Counted from the stretch's first letter, positions 26,480 to 38,022 are shown. The stretch: 64,000 nt of DNA from Duganella aquatilis (GCF_009674565.1 NZ_WKJL01000008.1:1-64000), one strand, 5' to 3'. Made by a program: numbers and translations. Notes: generated by a model not told the origin, from the sequence alone.

Positions 26480-27882
26480 AGACACGATCTGTTGTGGCGC
26501 TGCTTATCGCGGCAGCAATAACATCGGGCGCCGCCGTGGCCGACCGTTTGCCGGCGGTCTCCCCCGCCGGCGTGCCGGCCTTCAGCGACGACATGCTGTC
26601 GCCGGATTTCTGGATACGTCGCGCACCCGCCGCCAATGCCGTGCTGCTGGACGCACGCCAGATCGCGGCGCAGCGCCAGCGCGTGCTCGGGCCACAGGGC
26701 GGCCTGTTCGATCTGGCCGCCATGCCCGCCACCCTGACGCAGGCACAGGTTGCGGCATGGGTGAGGGAAGCCGAGCAGACGCCGATCAAGCCCGTCATCG
26801 ACGACGCTGGCCAGCCGGTCACGGAAGCGTTATTGCAATCGCTGCGCCAGAACAGCGCCGTGGCACGCATTCCGGCCAGCGCCACGGCGCGCCATGGCCT
26901 GAGCGTGCGCCGCACCTTCCTGCGCGCGCTGCCGTCCGAGCGCGCCTTCTACGCCGCCAACGATGCGCGCGATTATGAAAGCCTGCAAGGCGGCGTGCTG
27001 TTTCCCGGCGAGGCGGTAATCGTCGCGCACGAAAGCGCGGACCAGCAATGGCTGCTGGTTTTCAGCGCGCAGGGACCGGGATGGGTGAAGCGCAGCGATA
27101 TCGGTATCGGCGCGGCCGACATGGTGTTTGCCTATACCAACGCGCAGCCAGGCCGCGTGATCACAGGCGATCAGGTACGCACCGTGTTCACGCCGGAGGC
27201 GCCGGAGGTTTCGCAACTTGACCTCGACATGGGCGTCAGCTTGCCCGATGCCGGCGTTGCGCCGGGCGACACCATTAACGGCGCCAGCAGCTACGCCTCA
27301 TGGGCGGTGCGGCTGCCGGTGCGGCGGCAGGACGGCACGCTGGCCTTCAGCAACGCCTTGATACGCCGCACGGCCGATACGGCGCGGGGCTACCTGCCGC
27401 TGACGCGCGCCAACATCCTGCGCCAGTCGTTCAAATTCCTCGGCGAACGCTATGGCTGGGGACACCAGTTCAACGCCCGCGATTGCAGCGGCCTGACCAG
27501 CGAAGTGTATCGCAGCATGGGCGTGATCCTGCCGCCCAACTCCGGCCAGCAGGGCAGCAGCGCCGCGCTGAACCACCGCGCTTTCGGCGCCGCCGACAGC
27601 CACGCCGAGCGCGTCAAGGCGCTGGCGCAGGCACAGGTGGGCGACCTGATCGTGGTGCCTGGCCATGTGTTGATGATTATCGGTCATCTCAATGGCCAGC
27701 CCTACGTGATCCAGGATGTGCCCTATGCGGTGTTCAAGGATCCGCAGACGGGACAGCTACGCAAGACCAAGCTGAATCAGGTGTCGGTCACGCCGCTGCT
27801 GCCGCTGTACGCCGACGACAACACGCTGTACGTGGACGCCATGACCAGCCTGGTGCATGTGACGCAAGCGCTGCGACCTTAG
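26476..27882 (+). CDS. Exported SH3/NlpC-P60 peptidase (cell-wall hydrolase)
   Basis: 468 residues. A signal peptide (VVALLIAAAITSGAAVA) is followed by an N-terminal region and two SH3-like segments (about 130-290, with WLLVFSAQGPGWVKRSDIG), and a C-terminal NlpC/P60 cysteine peptidase. The catalytic Cys is C337 in ARDCSGLTSEVYRSMG and the His lies in VVPGHVLMIIG. Such enzymes cleave gamma-D-glutamyl-diamino-acid bonds of peptidoglycan peptides, often in recycling. ATG 26476 has GAGGGA upstream and overlaps the AraC stop. The 3' end overlaps the convergent SDR by 4 nt. Confidence 0.85.
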   Translation: MKTRSVVALLIAAAITSGAAVADRLPAVSPAGVPAFSDDMLSPDFWIRRAPAANAVLLDARQIAAQRQRVLGPQGGLFDLAAMPATLTQAQVAAWVREAEQTPIKPVIDDAGQPVTEALLQSLRQNSAVARIPASATARHGLSVRRTFLRALPSERAFYAANDARDYESLQGGVLFPGEAVIVAHESADQQWLLVFSAQGPGWVKRSDIGIGAADMVFAYTNAQPGRVITGDQVRTVFTPEAPEVSQLDLDMGVSLPDAGVAPGDTINGASSYASWAVRLPVRRQDGTLAFSNALIRRTADTARGYLPLTRANILRQSFKFLGERYGWGHQFNARDCSGLTSEVYRSMGVILPPNSGQQGSSAALNHRAFGAADSHAERVKALAQAQVGDLIVVPGHVLMIIGHLNGQPYVIQDVPYAVFKDPQTGQLRKTKLNQVSVTPLLPLYADDNTLYVDAMTSLVHVTQALRP

Positions 27883-28670
27883 AAGGCGCTCTTCACCACG
27901 CCGCCGTCGACACGCAGCGCGGCACCGGTGGTTGCCGAGGCCAGCGGACTGGCGACGTAGGCCACCAGCGAAGCCACTTCCTGCGGTGTGCCGAAGCGCT
28001 TGATCAAGGAGGTCGGCCGCACGTGATCGAAGAACTCGGTCTCGACCTGCTCGAAAGACTTGCCGCCCGATGTCGCCAGATCTTGAACGAAGTCGCCCAC
28101 GCCGCGCGATTTGGTCGGGCCGGGCAGCACGCTGTTGACCGTGATGCCGCTGCCGGCGACCGATTCCGCCAGTCCGCGCGCCACCGCGATCTGTGCGGTC
28201 TTGGTCATGCCGTAGTGGATCATCTCGGTCGGGATCTGGATCGCGCTTTCGCTGGAGATGAAAATGATGCGGCCCCAGTCCGCCTTCTTCATCTCCGGCA
28301 GCACCAGCCGTGCCAGGCGCACGCCGCTCAGGACATTGATATCGAAGAAACGCAGCCAGTCTTCGTCGGGAATGTCTTCAAACGCCTTGGGTTCAAAGAT
28401 GCCGAGATTGTTGACCAGGATGCTGATGCCCGGATGACGGCGAACCACTTCCTGCGCCGCATCGGCCTGGCTCAGGTCGCCGGCATAGCCGTGCACCGTG
28501 CCCTTGGTTTCCGCGCGGATGCGCGCGACCGCCTCATCGACACCCGCCTGCGTTCTGCCGTTGACGATCACGGTGGCGCCTTCCTGGGCCAGCGTCTGCG
28601 CGATGGCGTAGCCGATACCGGCCGTGCTGCCGCTGACCAGCGCCAGCTTGCCACTGAGTTTTAAGTCCAT
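27879..28670 (-). CDS. SDR-family NAD(P)-dependent oxidoreductase
   Basis: A 263-residue classical SDR: SGSTAGIGYAIA cofactor motif, VNNLGIF, catalytic Ser in FISSESA and YGMTK. The NGR after the second strand suggests NADPH. ATG 28670 opens MDLKLSGKLALVSG. It lies on the same strand as, and 134 bp downstream of, the TetR regulator, so it may share its transcript or be a target. The intervening 134 bp holds only a weak 7-bp inverted repeat (CAGGAAG/CTTCCTG near 28758-28786). Substrate unknown. Confidence 0.86.
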   Translation of the reverse strand: MDLKLSGKLALVSGSTAGIGYAIAQTLAQEGATVIVNGRTQAGVDEAVARIRAETKGTVHGYAGDLSQADAAQEVVRRHPGISILVNNLGIFEPKAFEDIPDEDWLRFFDINVLSGVRLARLVLPEMKKADWGRIIFISSESAIQIPTEMIHYGMTKTAQIAVARGLAESVAGSGITVNSVLPGPTKSRGVGDFVQDLATSGGKSFEQVETEFFDHVRPTSLIKRFGTPQEVASLVAYVASPLASATTGAALRVDGGVVKSAF

Positions 28671-28804
28671 GTCGTGTCTCCTGAGTAGATTGCGGAAATG
28701 CAGCGAAGATGAAGCTTAAAATGGCGCCTGCCATATCGGCTGCCCTCCCACTCTACCAGGAAGGCGTGCGGCCAGCCTCTTCCTGTTGGCCTAGATCCGA
28801 TCTG

Positions 28805-29386
28805 TCATAGCTTGCCCAGTTGCTCACGCAAGGTCGCGAAGATGTTGCGTGAGAACGGCAGGATATCGTCCGCATGCATCCCGCTTGAACGTCCTTCTTC
28901 GGCGCCGATGCGCAAGGCGCCGATCACGATCATCGCGAGCAGCTTCAGCGACAACAGGCTCTGGTCCGGATAGCGCACGTGCAGCACCGCCGACACGCGC
29001 TCCTCCAGCAAGACATATTTCTGTGCGGCACGCGCCGCCAGTGCCGGCGTCGCGCGCACCAGGGCATCGACCGCAAACGCCTGGGGCGTGGCCGACGCGG
29101 CCAGCGTAGCCAGCATGGCCCGCTCCAACGCCTGAAACGGCGTTTCCCCTTCCGGACCTTCGGCAATCGCCGCCGCCAGCGGTTCGTTGAACTTATCCTG
29201 CCAGGCGGTGACAACGTCTTCCTTGGCCGGGAAGTAAGCGAAGAAGGTGCGCTTCGAAATATCGGCCGCTTCCGCTATCTCGTCCACGGTGACCGCCGCA
29301 TAACCATTTTGCACAAACAAGCTCATCGCGGCATCGCAGATGCGCGTGCGTGTCTCGCGGCGTTTTCGCTCCCGTCTTCCTTCCAT
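28805..29386 (-). CDS. TetR-family transcriptional regulator
   Basis: 193 residues. The N-terminal TetR HTH (RRETRTRICDAAMSLFVQNG, then TVDEIAEAADISKRTFFAYFPAKEDVV) is followed by an all-helical ligand domain. ATG 29386 (MEGRRERKRRETR) is preferred to a TTG seven codons upstream. It is divergent from an extended-SDR reductase gene with 112 bp between starts, and upstream of another SDR on its own strand, so it likely represses one or both reductases. No strong palindrome was found in the divergent region. Confidence 0.86.
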   Translation of the reverse strand: MEGRRERKRRETRTRICDAAMSLFVQNGYAAVTVDEIAEAADISKRTFFAYFPAKEDVVTAWQDKFNEPLAAAIAEGPEGETPFQALERAMLATLAASATPQAFAVDALVRATPALAARAAQKYVLLEERVSAVLHVRYPDQSLLSLKLLAMIVIGALRIGAEEGRSSGMHADDILPFSRNIFATLREQLGKL

Positions 29387-29498
29387 CACCGTCTGCCTGA
29401 TCGTCAATATTGGGACAAGTTTAACTCAAAACATAACACTTGACGTATTTATGCACCAAATGCAGAATTGCACCTATTGCGAATTTAAGGTGAATGTG

Positions 29499-30527
29499 AT
29501 GAAAAATGCAGCGCTGTATCTGGTGACAGGTGTGTCCGGCTATCTCGCCTCATGGATAGCCAGGCAGTTGCTGGAACAAGGTTATCGCGTGCGCGGCACG
29601 GTGCGCAGCCTGGGCGACGCAGCGCGTGCAGACGAATTGCGCCGCCTGTTGCCGGGTGTGGACCTGGTCGCGGCGGATTTACGCGCGCCGGATGGCTGGA
29701 CCGCCGCGGTCGCCGGCGTGGACGGCGTGTTCCATGTGGCGAGTCCGCAAGCGGTGCCGTCGGAAAGCGATCGCACCGGTGGCGCGGTGACGGGCACCCG
29801 CTATCTGCTGCAGGCGGCGTTGGCCTGTCCAACCGTCGGCAAGATCGTGCTCACCAGTTCCGAAGCCGCCATCGCCTACGGCCATCCGCGCGCCAAGCAG
29901 CACTTCACCGAAGACGACTGGACGGTGCTGGACGGCGCCGCCGGCAAGAATGACTACTTCCGCAGCAAAACGCTGGCCGAGCGGCTGGCGTGGGACATGG
30001 TGGGCGACAGCAAGATCAACCCGCGCGGCATCCCGCTGTCCGTGATCAATCCCGGCTTTATCGCCGGACCGTCGCTGGTGCCGTGGGCGCGCTTCAGCCT
30101 GGATCTGATCAAGAACCTGGCAGAAGGGCGTATCCCGGCGGTGCCCGACATGCTGACGCACGTTGTGGATGTACGCGATTGCGCGGCCATGCACATCGCC
30201 GTGATGGCCAACCCGGCGACCAACGGCCACCGGCATTTTTCATTCGGCACCGAGGGCAAGATGGCGCGCATCGCCGAAGTCATCGCAGAGCGCTTTGCCA
30301 CACAAGGGTACGCGCCTCGCGCGCGCGTCATTCCCACCTGGCTGCTCGGCCTGGCACGCGTGTTTTCCAGCGAAATTGGCGGCCTTTACAGCAAACTGGG
30401 ACAGCCGAATCACTATGAAACGCGCTGGCCTGGCGTGTTCCGTTACCAGTACCGCGATTTTGACCAGATCATCACCGACTCGATGCACAGCATGTTCGCA
30501 CACGCGTGGCTGGCCAGGAGAACATGA
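29499..30527 (+). CDS. NAD(P)-dependent extended SDR (epimerase/reductase family)
   Basis: A 342-residue extended SDR with LYLVTGVSGYLASWIARQLL at the N-terminus, GVFHVASPQ, catalytic Ser in IVLTSSEAA and YFRSKTLAE (Tyr-x-x-x-Lys). It resembles dihydroflavonol-reductase/cinnamoyl-CoA-reductase-like enzymes that reduce carbonyl groups. ATG 29499 has AAGG upstream; the long in-frame extension before it crosses the divergent promoter and TetR start and is rejected. Its stop overlaps the start of a small membrane protein gene. Confidence 0.86.
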   Translation: MKNAALYLVTGVSGYLASWIARQLLEQGYRVRGTVRSLGDAARADELRRLLPGVDLVAADLRAPDGWTAAVAGVDGVFHVASPQAVPSESDRTGGAVTGTRYLLQAALACPTVGKIVLTSSEAAIAYGHPRAKQHFTEDDWTVLDGAAGKNDYFRSKTLAERLAWDMVGDSKINPRGIPLSVINPGFIAGPSLVPWARFSLDLIKNLAEGRIPAVPDMLTHVVDVRDCAAMHIAVMANPATNGHRHFSFGTEGKMARIAEVIAERFATQGYAPRARVIPTWLLGLARVFSSEIGGLYSKLGQPNHYETRWPGVFRYQYRDFDQIITDSMHSMFAHAWLARRT

Positions 30528-31027
30528 TGCTGGAATTGGTTCAACGCTACTACGTGAGCGAACGGCACTTGGCATTTCTGGGCGGAGCGATAGGGATCGC
30601 GTTGCTGCTGGGAGCATTCCTGCTGTGGCGTGGCGCCGGCGTACCAGCGCTGTTTCGGGGCATGGCGTATGCGCTGGCGGTCTGCGGCTTGCTGCTGGCC
30701 GGCTCCGGCTTTGGTTATGCCGCCATGACAGGCAACAAGGCGTCTGCGGCCGCTGCGGCGTACGCAGGACAGTCCGATAGCCAGATTCGTCAGCAAGAAG
30801 TGCAGCGCTTGGAGAAAGTTCTCGCCACTGGCTACATCGGCGGCCTGGCAACCTTTACCGCCATGTTGCTGATCGGGCTGATCCTCATTTTCACAGCACA
30901 AGATTCCTCGCCATGGAAGGGCGTGGCGCTCGCGCTTCTGATAACCGGCGCCCTGGGCCACTGCATCGAAGCCCACTCCAGGTTCGTCAATCAGCGGTAT
31001 TTGCAAGCAATACAAGCCGCTGAGTGA
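30524..31027 (+). CDS. Small four-helix inner-membrane protein, unknown function
   Basis: 167 residues with four hydrophobic stretches: LAFLGGAIGIALLLGAFLLW, MAYALAVCGLLLAGSGFGYA, GGLATFTAMLLIGLILIF and VALALLITGALGHCIEA. A soluble loop with QQEVQRLEKVLA lies between the second and third. AGGAGA precedes ATG 30524, which overlaps the reductase stop (ATGA), so the two are one operon. I do not recognise the family. Confidence 0.7.
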   Translation: MMLELVQRYYVSERHLAFLGGAIGIALLLGAFLLWRGAGVPALFRGMAYALAVCGLLLAGSGFGYAAMTGNKASAAAAAYAGQSDSQIRQQEVQRLEKVLATGYIGGLATFTAMLLIGLILIFTAQDSSPWKGVALALLITGALGHCIEAHSRFVNQRYLQAIQAAE

Positions 31028-31033
31028 CGCCCT

Positions 31034-32863
<1,830 letters not shown>

Positions 32864-32906
32864 AAGAACCTCTTCTGTTAAGTCAGGAATGCATCGTAGA
32901 GCAGCC

Positions 32907-32959
32907 ATGATGAAATAAGCTTTCTAATTACCTCCATATTTGGCATAAAATTTCATCAT
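32907..32959. promoter_or_regulatory. Inverted repeat operator between glmS and the Lrp-type gene
   Basis: ATGATGAAAT (32907-32916) is repeated in perfect inverted form as ATTTCATCAT (32950-32959), 33 bp apart. A further GATGAAAT occurs at 32998-33005 over the regulator's start. The spacing and AT-rich interior fit an Lrp/AsnC dimer-of-dimers site. Probably autoregulation, possibly glmS control. Inferred from position. Confidence 0.55.
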
Positions 32960-32994
32960 ACCTACTCAGTGAAATATTCTTTCGTTTAAGCCTT

Positions 32995-33447
32995 ATGGAT
33001 GAAATAGATCGTCGCATTCTGAATGCGCTGCAAGTTGATGCATCTCAAACCAACGCCGAGTTGGCCGCCGCCGTGCACGTCTCGCCGCCGACTTGTTTGC
33101 GGCGGGTCAAGCAATTGCGGGAAGCGGGCGTGATTCAGCGCCAGGTTGCCATCGTGGCGCCGGAAAAAGTCGGGCCCAGCCTGACGGCGCTTGTGGAAAT
33201 CTCGCTGGATATCCAGGCCACCGAGCGCATGACGGAGTTTGAAGCGCTGGTCGCCGCCGAGGCGGCCGTGCTGCAATGCTATCGCGTGGCGCCGGGGCCG
33301 GACTTTGTGCTGGTGGTGCAGGTGGCGGACATGCCGGCCTACAACGCGCTAGCGCACCGCCTGTTCGCCAGCCATGCGAATGTGCGGAATGTGAAGGCTT
33401 ACTTCTCCACTTTCCGCAGCAAATTCGAGACCCGCATCGCTTTGTGA
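32995..33447 (+). CDS. Lrp/AsnC-family transcriptional regulator
   Basis: 150 residues: N-terminal HTH (MDEIDRRILNALQVDASQTN, then ELAAAVHVSPPTCLRRVKQL) and a C-terminal RAM/AsnC ligand domain (about 65-145) with CYRVAPGPDFVLVVQVAD. Such proteins sense amino acids and act as octamers. Divergent from glmS; the target may be its own gene or glmS. Right after its stop begins the DnaA-box-like array. Confidence 0.9.
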   Translation: MDEIDRRILNALQVDASQTNAELAAAVHVSPPTCLRRVKQLREAGVIQRQVAIVAPEKVGPSLTALVEISLDIQATERMTEFEALVAAEAAVLQCYRVAPGPDFVLVVQVADMPAYNALAHRLFASHANVRNVKAYFSTFRSKFETRIAL

Positions 33448-33453
33448 ACAAAG

Positions 33454-34017
33454 TTATACAGGTTTATCCCAAGGATAAATACAGCCTGTCCAGAGGCTTA
33501 TACAGGGCTTTTCCTCAGCTTATGCACGTGCTTATCCATGAGGTTTTCACATGGTTAATCACAGGCTTATCCACATTATTTTTTAAGGATAGTACTCGTA
33601 ATCAGCTCAAAGAGATAATCTCCACGTGGCGCGAATGCGGCCTGGTCACCCAACCAGCCGAGGGCCGACATCAAGGCGAACAGGTCGCCCCCATTCATAT
33701 CGGCACGCGCCGTCCCCCCCGGCCTGGGCACGGCGTGAAGTTATCCCATAGTTACCCTCGGGATACTCCATGCTTTCCCACAGCTTTATACACAGCCCCT
33801 TTGCCCTGAAAAAAGTTATCCGGCACTTATCCGCGTCTTATCCAGCACTTACTCAGGTGCTTACCCACAAAGTTATACACATTTGCAGAAAAACAGGGCT
33901 GTAGCCGGGCTCTGCAGCTGAAATGCAAGCCCGGTATACCTCGCTTGCGAGTAAATGGTGTACTTGCTCACCTGTTTTCCCGCGCTTGCTCAGGCCTTAC
34001 TCACAATGTTATCCACA
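33454..34017 (+). repeat. Helically phased array of DnaA-box-like nonamers (origin or DnaA-titration candidate)
   Basis: The 621-bp gap between the Lrp-type gene and glmU holds no gene. It is filled with TTATCCACA-like 9-mers, all on the plus strand. Exact TTATNCACA boxes start at 33567, 33786, 33873 and 34009. Weaker copies step at 10-12 bp: 33454, 33464, 33475, 33486, 33498, 33509, 33520, 33532, 33544, 33555, 33567; then 33741, 33752, 33774, 33786; 33816, 33827, 33838, 33849, 33861, 33873; and 33964, 33975, 33986, 33997, 34009. An AT-rich stretch (33576-33594) follows the first array. One helical turn of spacing in one orientation is what a DnaA filament on weak boxes would use. The function is inferred. 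Confidence 0.7.
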
Positions 34018-34019
34018 AT

Positions 34020-34043
34020 AAAAAACGGCGCCCGCAGGCGCCG
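34020..34043 (-). terminator. Intrinsic terminator of glmU
   Basis: On the minus strand, CGGCGCC and GGCGCCG (34026-34032 and 34037-34043) form a 7-bp perfect GC stem with a 4-nt loop, followed by a run of T (34025 down to 34020). It lies 26 bp after the glmU stop and abuts the last DnaA-like box. Confidence 0.85.
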
Positions 34044-34068
34044 CTTGGCTGAATCAGGATGAGTTCGC

Positions 34069-35433
34069 TTATTTTTTGACCTTGACCGGACGGGTCCAGT
34101 TTTCGATGGTGACCTGGCGCGGACGCGACACCGTCAGCTTGCCGGCCGGCGCATCCTTGGTCAGCGTGGTGCCGGCACCCAGGGTCGCGCCCTTGCCGAC
34201 GGTGACCGGCGCCACCAGCTGGCTGTCGCTGCCGATAAAGGCGTCGTCTTCGATCACGGTGCGGAATTTGTTGGCGCCGTCGTAGTTGCAGGTGATGACG
34301 CCGGCGCCGATATTGACGCGCGAGCCGATCGTCGCATCGCCGATGTAGGCCAGGTGGTTGGCCTTGCTGTGCGCGGCGACCTGACCGTTTTTGATCTCGA
34401 CGAAGTTACCCACATGCACATCCTCGGCCAGCACGGTGCCGGGACGCAGGCGGGCATACGGGCCGATCAGCGACGCCTCGCCGACCACGGCTTCCTCGAT
34501 ATGGCAGAACGGCTTGATCTGCGCGCCGGCCAGGATGCGGGCGTTGACGATGACGTTGTGGGCGGCCACATGCACGCCGTCGCCCAGCTCGACCTTGCCC
34601 TCGAACACGCAGCCGACGTCGATGGTGACGTCGCGGCCGCACACCAGCTCGCCACGGACGTCGATGCGCGCCGGGTCCAGCAGCGTGACGCCCTGTTCCA
34701 GCAGGCGGTGGGCGATATTGCGCTGGTGGATGCGCTCCAGCTCGGCCAGCTGCACCTTGCTGTTGACGCCGGCCACTTCCCATTGCGCCGACGGCTGCGC
34801 GGACACCACCGGCACGCCATCGGCCACGGCCAGCGCGACGATGTCGGTCAGGTAGTACTCGCCCTGGGCGTTTTCGTTCTTGACGGCGCCCAGCCATTTT
34901 TTCAGCAACCGGGTCGGCGCGACCATGATGCCGCTGTTGATTTCCTTGATGGCGCGCTCGGCCTCGCTGGCGTCTTTTTGCTCGACTATGCGCACAATGT
35001 GGCCATTCTCACGAACAATTCTTCCCAAACCGGTAGGATCATCCTGTTCGACAGTCAGAATGCCGAGTTTGTCGTTGCCGGCGGCCGTCACCAGCGCCTG
35101 CAGCGAAGCGGTGGTGGTCAGCGGCACGTCGCCGTACAGGATCAGGGTAGGGACGTTGTCGTCCAGCTCGGGCAGCGCCTGGATCACGGCGTGGCCGGTG
35201 CCCAGCTGCTGCTCCTGCAGCGCGGTGGCGACCTGTTCGGGCTGTTTGGCAAGCAGCGCCTGCACGGCTGCGCCGCCGTGGCCGTAGATCACGCATAATC
35301 GGCTGGCGGACAGGCTCCGCGCCGTGTCCAGCACATGCTGCAACAACGGCTTGCCCGCCAGAGGATGTAAAACTTTCGGCAGCGCGGATTGCATGCGCTT
35401 GCCCATGCCGGCTGCGAGGATGACGACGTTCAT
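34069..35433 (-). CDS. glmU: Bifunctional GlmU (GlcN-1-P acetyltransferase / GlcNAc-1-P uridylyltransferase)
   Basis: A 454-residue enzyme making UDP-GlcNAc for peptidoglycan and LPS. The N-terminal uridylyltransferase starts [20 protein letters not shown], with GDVPL as the metal/UTP site. The C-terminal left-handed beta helix has hexapeptide repeats and the acetyltransferase signature [22 protein letters not shown] 35433 gives the family start MNVVILAAG; upstream in-frame codons are not part of it. Followed by an intrinsic terminator. Confidence 0.97.
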   Translation of the reverse strand: MNVVILAAGMGKRMQSALPKVLHPLAGKPLLQHVLDTARSLSASRLCVIYGHGGAAVQALLAKQPEQVATALQEQQLGTGHAVIQALPELDDNVPTLILYGDVPLTTTASLQALVTAAGNDKLGILTVEQDDPTGLGRIVRENGHIVRIVEQKDASEAERAIKEINSGIMVAPTRLLKKWLGAVKNENAQGEYYLTDIVALAVADGVPVVSAQPSAQWEVAGVNSKVQLAELERIHQRNIAHRLLEQGVTLLDPARIDVRGELVCGRDVTIDVGCVFEGKVELGDGVHVAAHNVIVNARILAGAQIKPFCHIEEAVVGEASLIGPYARLRPGTVLAEDVHVGNFVEIKNGQVAAHSKANHLAYIGDATIGSRVNIGAGVITCNYDGANKFRTVIEDDAFIGSDSQLVAPVTVGKGATLGAGTTLTKDAPAGKLTVSRPRQVTIENWTRPVKVKK

Positions 35434-35460
35434 AGAGATGCCAAATAGAAAGTGATTGCA

Positions 35461-36357
35461 ATGCAAAAGTCTAACATGCCCCCGTCTGGCCGCCGGACCC
35501 TGCACGGCCTGTTTCTGATCCTGCTCATGACCGTGCTGGCCGCCTGCAGTTCGCTGCGCCTGGCCTATAACAATGGCGACACGCTGCTGTACTGGTGGAT
35601 CGACGGCTATGTCGACCTGACCTCGGATCAGAAAAGCGTGGTCAAGGAAGACATCGACAAGCTGTTCCACTGGCATCGCAAAACCCAGCTGAACGATTAC
35701 GCGCAGATCCTGCAAACGGCGCAGCGCCAGCTGGCCGCCGGCGTCACCCAGGCCGAGCTGCAAACCGATTTCGACGAGATCAAGAAGCGCACCGAGGCGT
35801 TGCTGCTGAAGGCGACGCCGGAGCTGGCCGAGCTGGCGCGCTCGCTGCAGCCGGAGCAGATCGCCACGCTGGAGCGCAAGTTCGCCGCCAACAACGCCGA
35901 GTTCCGCAAGAAAAACATGCGCGGCGACCGCGAGGCGCAGCAAAACTTCCGCTACAAGAAATCGATGGAACAGTTCGAGCTGTGGTTCGGCAGTTTTTCC
36001 AGCGAGCAGGAAGCGCAGATCCGCAAGGCGTCCGACGCCCGGCCGCTGGACAACAACATCTGGCTGGACGAGCGCATGCGCCGCCAGAACAACATCCTGG
36101 CCGCCGTGCGCCGCGTGCAGAGCGAAAAACTCGGCAAGGAGGCGACCGAAAAACTGATCCAGGGCCTGATCAGGGACGGCTTCCAGCGGCTGGAAACGTC
36201 CGAGCGCAAAGCCTTCTTCGACAGCTATGAAGACGCCAACCTGAAGCTGGTGCTGACCGTGATCCAGCTGGCCACGCCGGCGCAGAAAGCCCACGCGCAG
36301 CGCCGCATGCAGGGCTGGATCGACGACTTCCGCAGCCTGGCGGCGGACCAGCGCTAG
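35461..36357 (+). CDS. DUF6279-family lipoprotein
   Basis: 298 residues with a lipoprotein signal ([18 protein letters not shown]; lipobox LAAC) followed by [20 protein letters not shown], the hallmark start of DUF6279 proteins, then a long, charged, mostly helical region (about 60-290). It should be anchored to a membrane facing the periplasm. No function is known for the family. ATG 35461 is used. It is divergent from glmU with only 27 bp between the starts, so the promoters must overlap the coding ends. Confidence 0.85.
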   Translation: MQKSNMPPSGRRTLHGLFLILLMTVLAACSSLRLAYNNGDTLLYWWIDGYVDLTSDQKSVVKEDIDKLFHWHRKTQLNDYAQILQTAQRQLAAGVTQAELQTDFDEIKKRTEALLLKATPELAELARSLQPEQIATLERKFAANNAEFRKKNMRGDREAQQNFRYKKSMEQFELWFGSFSSEQEAQIRKASDARPLDNNIWLDERMRRQNNILAAVRRVQSEKLGKEATEKLIQGLIRDGFQRLETSERKAFFDSYEDANLKLVLTVIQLATPAQKAHAQRRMQGWIDDFRSLAADQR

Positions 36358-36409
36358 GCGGCTCTATGGTATGATGGCCTGTTGAATCAATGACTTAGAA
36401 CAGCGTCAC

Positions 36410-37057
36410 ATGCCAAAGAAGCCCGCCAGCAAACCAGCCAGATCCGCCAAAGTCCCGGTCCACGGTCCCCAGCACAGCAACCAGGTGCGCATCATCGGCG
36501 GCCAGTGGAAACGCACGCCGCTGCCGGTGCTGAGCGCGCTGGGCCTGCGGCCGACGCCGGATCGCGTGCGCGAGACGGCGTTCAACTGGATCAACCACCT
36601 GCGCGACGCCGACTGGACCGGCGCGCAAGTGCTGGACCTGTTTGCCGGCAGCGGCGCGCTGGGCTTTGAAGCGGCCAGCCGTGGCGCGCAATCGGTCAGC
36701 ATGATCGACAGTAACGCCCAGGTCGTGCGCCAGTTGGATGAGATCAAGGCCAAGCTGAAGGCCGACAATGTGCAGATCATGCGCGGCGACGCGCTGGCGG
36801 TGGCGCAATCGGCTGCCGCGCGCGGCCAGAAATACGACCTGATCTTCCTCGATCCGCCCTACCAGCAGACCTTCCTCGAGCGCGCTTTGCCGCTGTGCAC
36901 TAAGATATTGAAAGATGACGGCCTGATTTACGCCGAGTCCGGGCTGGCGCTGGAGTTCGCCGAAGGCGAGGCGCCGGCGTGGCTGGACCACTGGGAAATC
37001 ATCCGGGCTGACAAAGCCGGCATGGTGTTCTATCATTTATTAAAATACAAACCCTAA
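36410..37057 (+). CDS. rsmD: 16S rRNA (guanine(966)-N2)-methyltransferase RsmD
   Basis: 215 residues. After a basic N-terminal tail comes VRIIGGQWKRTPL, typical of RsmD, then the SAM-binding motif LDLFAGSGALGFEAASRG and the N-methyltransferase motif IFLDPPYQQ (D-P-P-Y). It methylates G966 of 16S rRNA in the assembled 30S subunit. It stands upstream of coaD, the common rsmD-coaD order. Confidence 0.95.
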   Translation: MPKKPASKPARSAKVPVHGPQHSNQVRIIGGQWKRTPLPVLSALGLRPTPDRVRETAFNWINHLRDADWTGAQVLDLFAGSGALGFEAASRGAQSVSMIDSNAQVVRQLDEIKAKLKADNVQIMRGDALAVAQSAAARGQKYDLIFLDPPYQQTFLERALPLCTKILKDDGLIYAESGLALEFAEGEAPAWLDHWEIIRADKAGMVFYHLLKYKP

Positions 37058-37094
37058 TCGGCCAGTATTTGCTGCTAAAACTGCCCCAAATTAA

Positions 37095-37934
<840 letters not shown>

Positions 37935-38022
37935 CGAGCCAAAAAAGCATGACCGTGCGGCAAAACACGCCGCAGCGTCTCCACGGTGGTATAGTCGCTG
38001 GACACCTATCACGGAGACCTTC

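Noticed and set aside
28758..28786. Inverted repeat CAGGAAG/CTTCCTG downstream of the TetR gene as a terminator
   Set aside because: Fifteen-base loop, 7-bp stem and no T-run on either strand.
33620..33635. CACGTG in the phased array as a parS site
   Set aside because: Only the hexamer and one flanking base on each side match; too weak.
33454..34017. Interpretation of the phased array as a CRISPR
   Set aside because: Units are 9-12 bp with no 23-40 bp identical repeats, no unique spacers of constant length and no cas genes.
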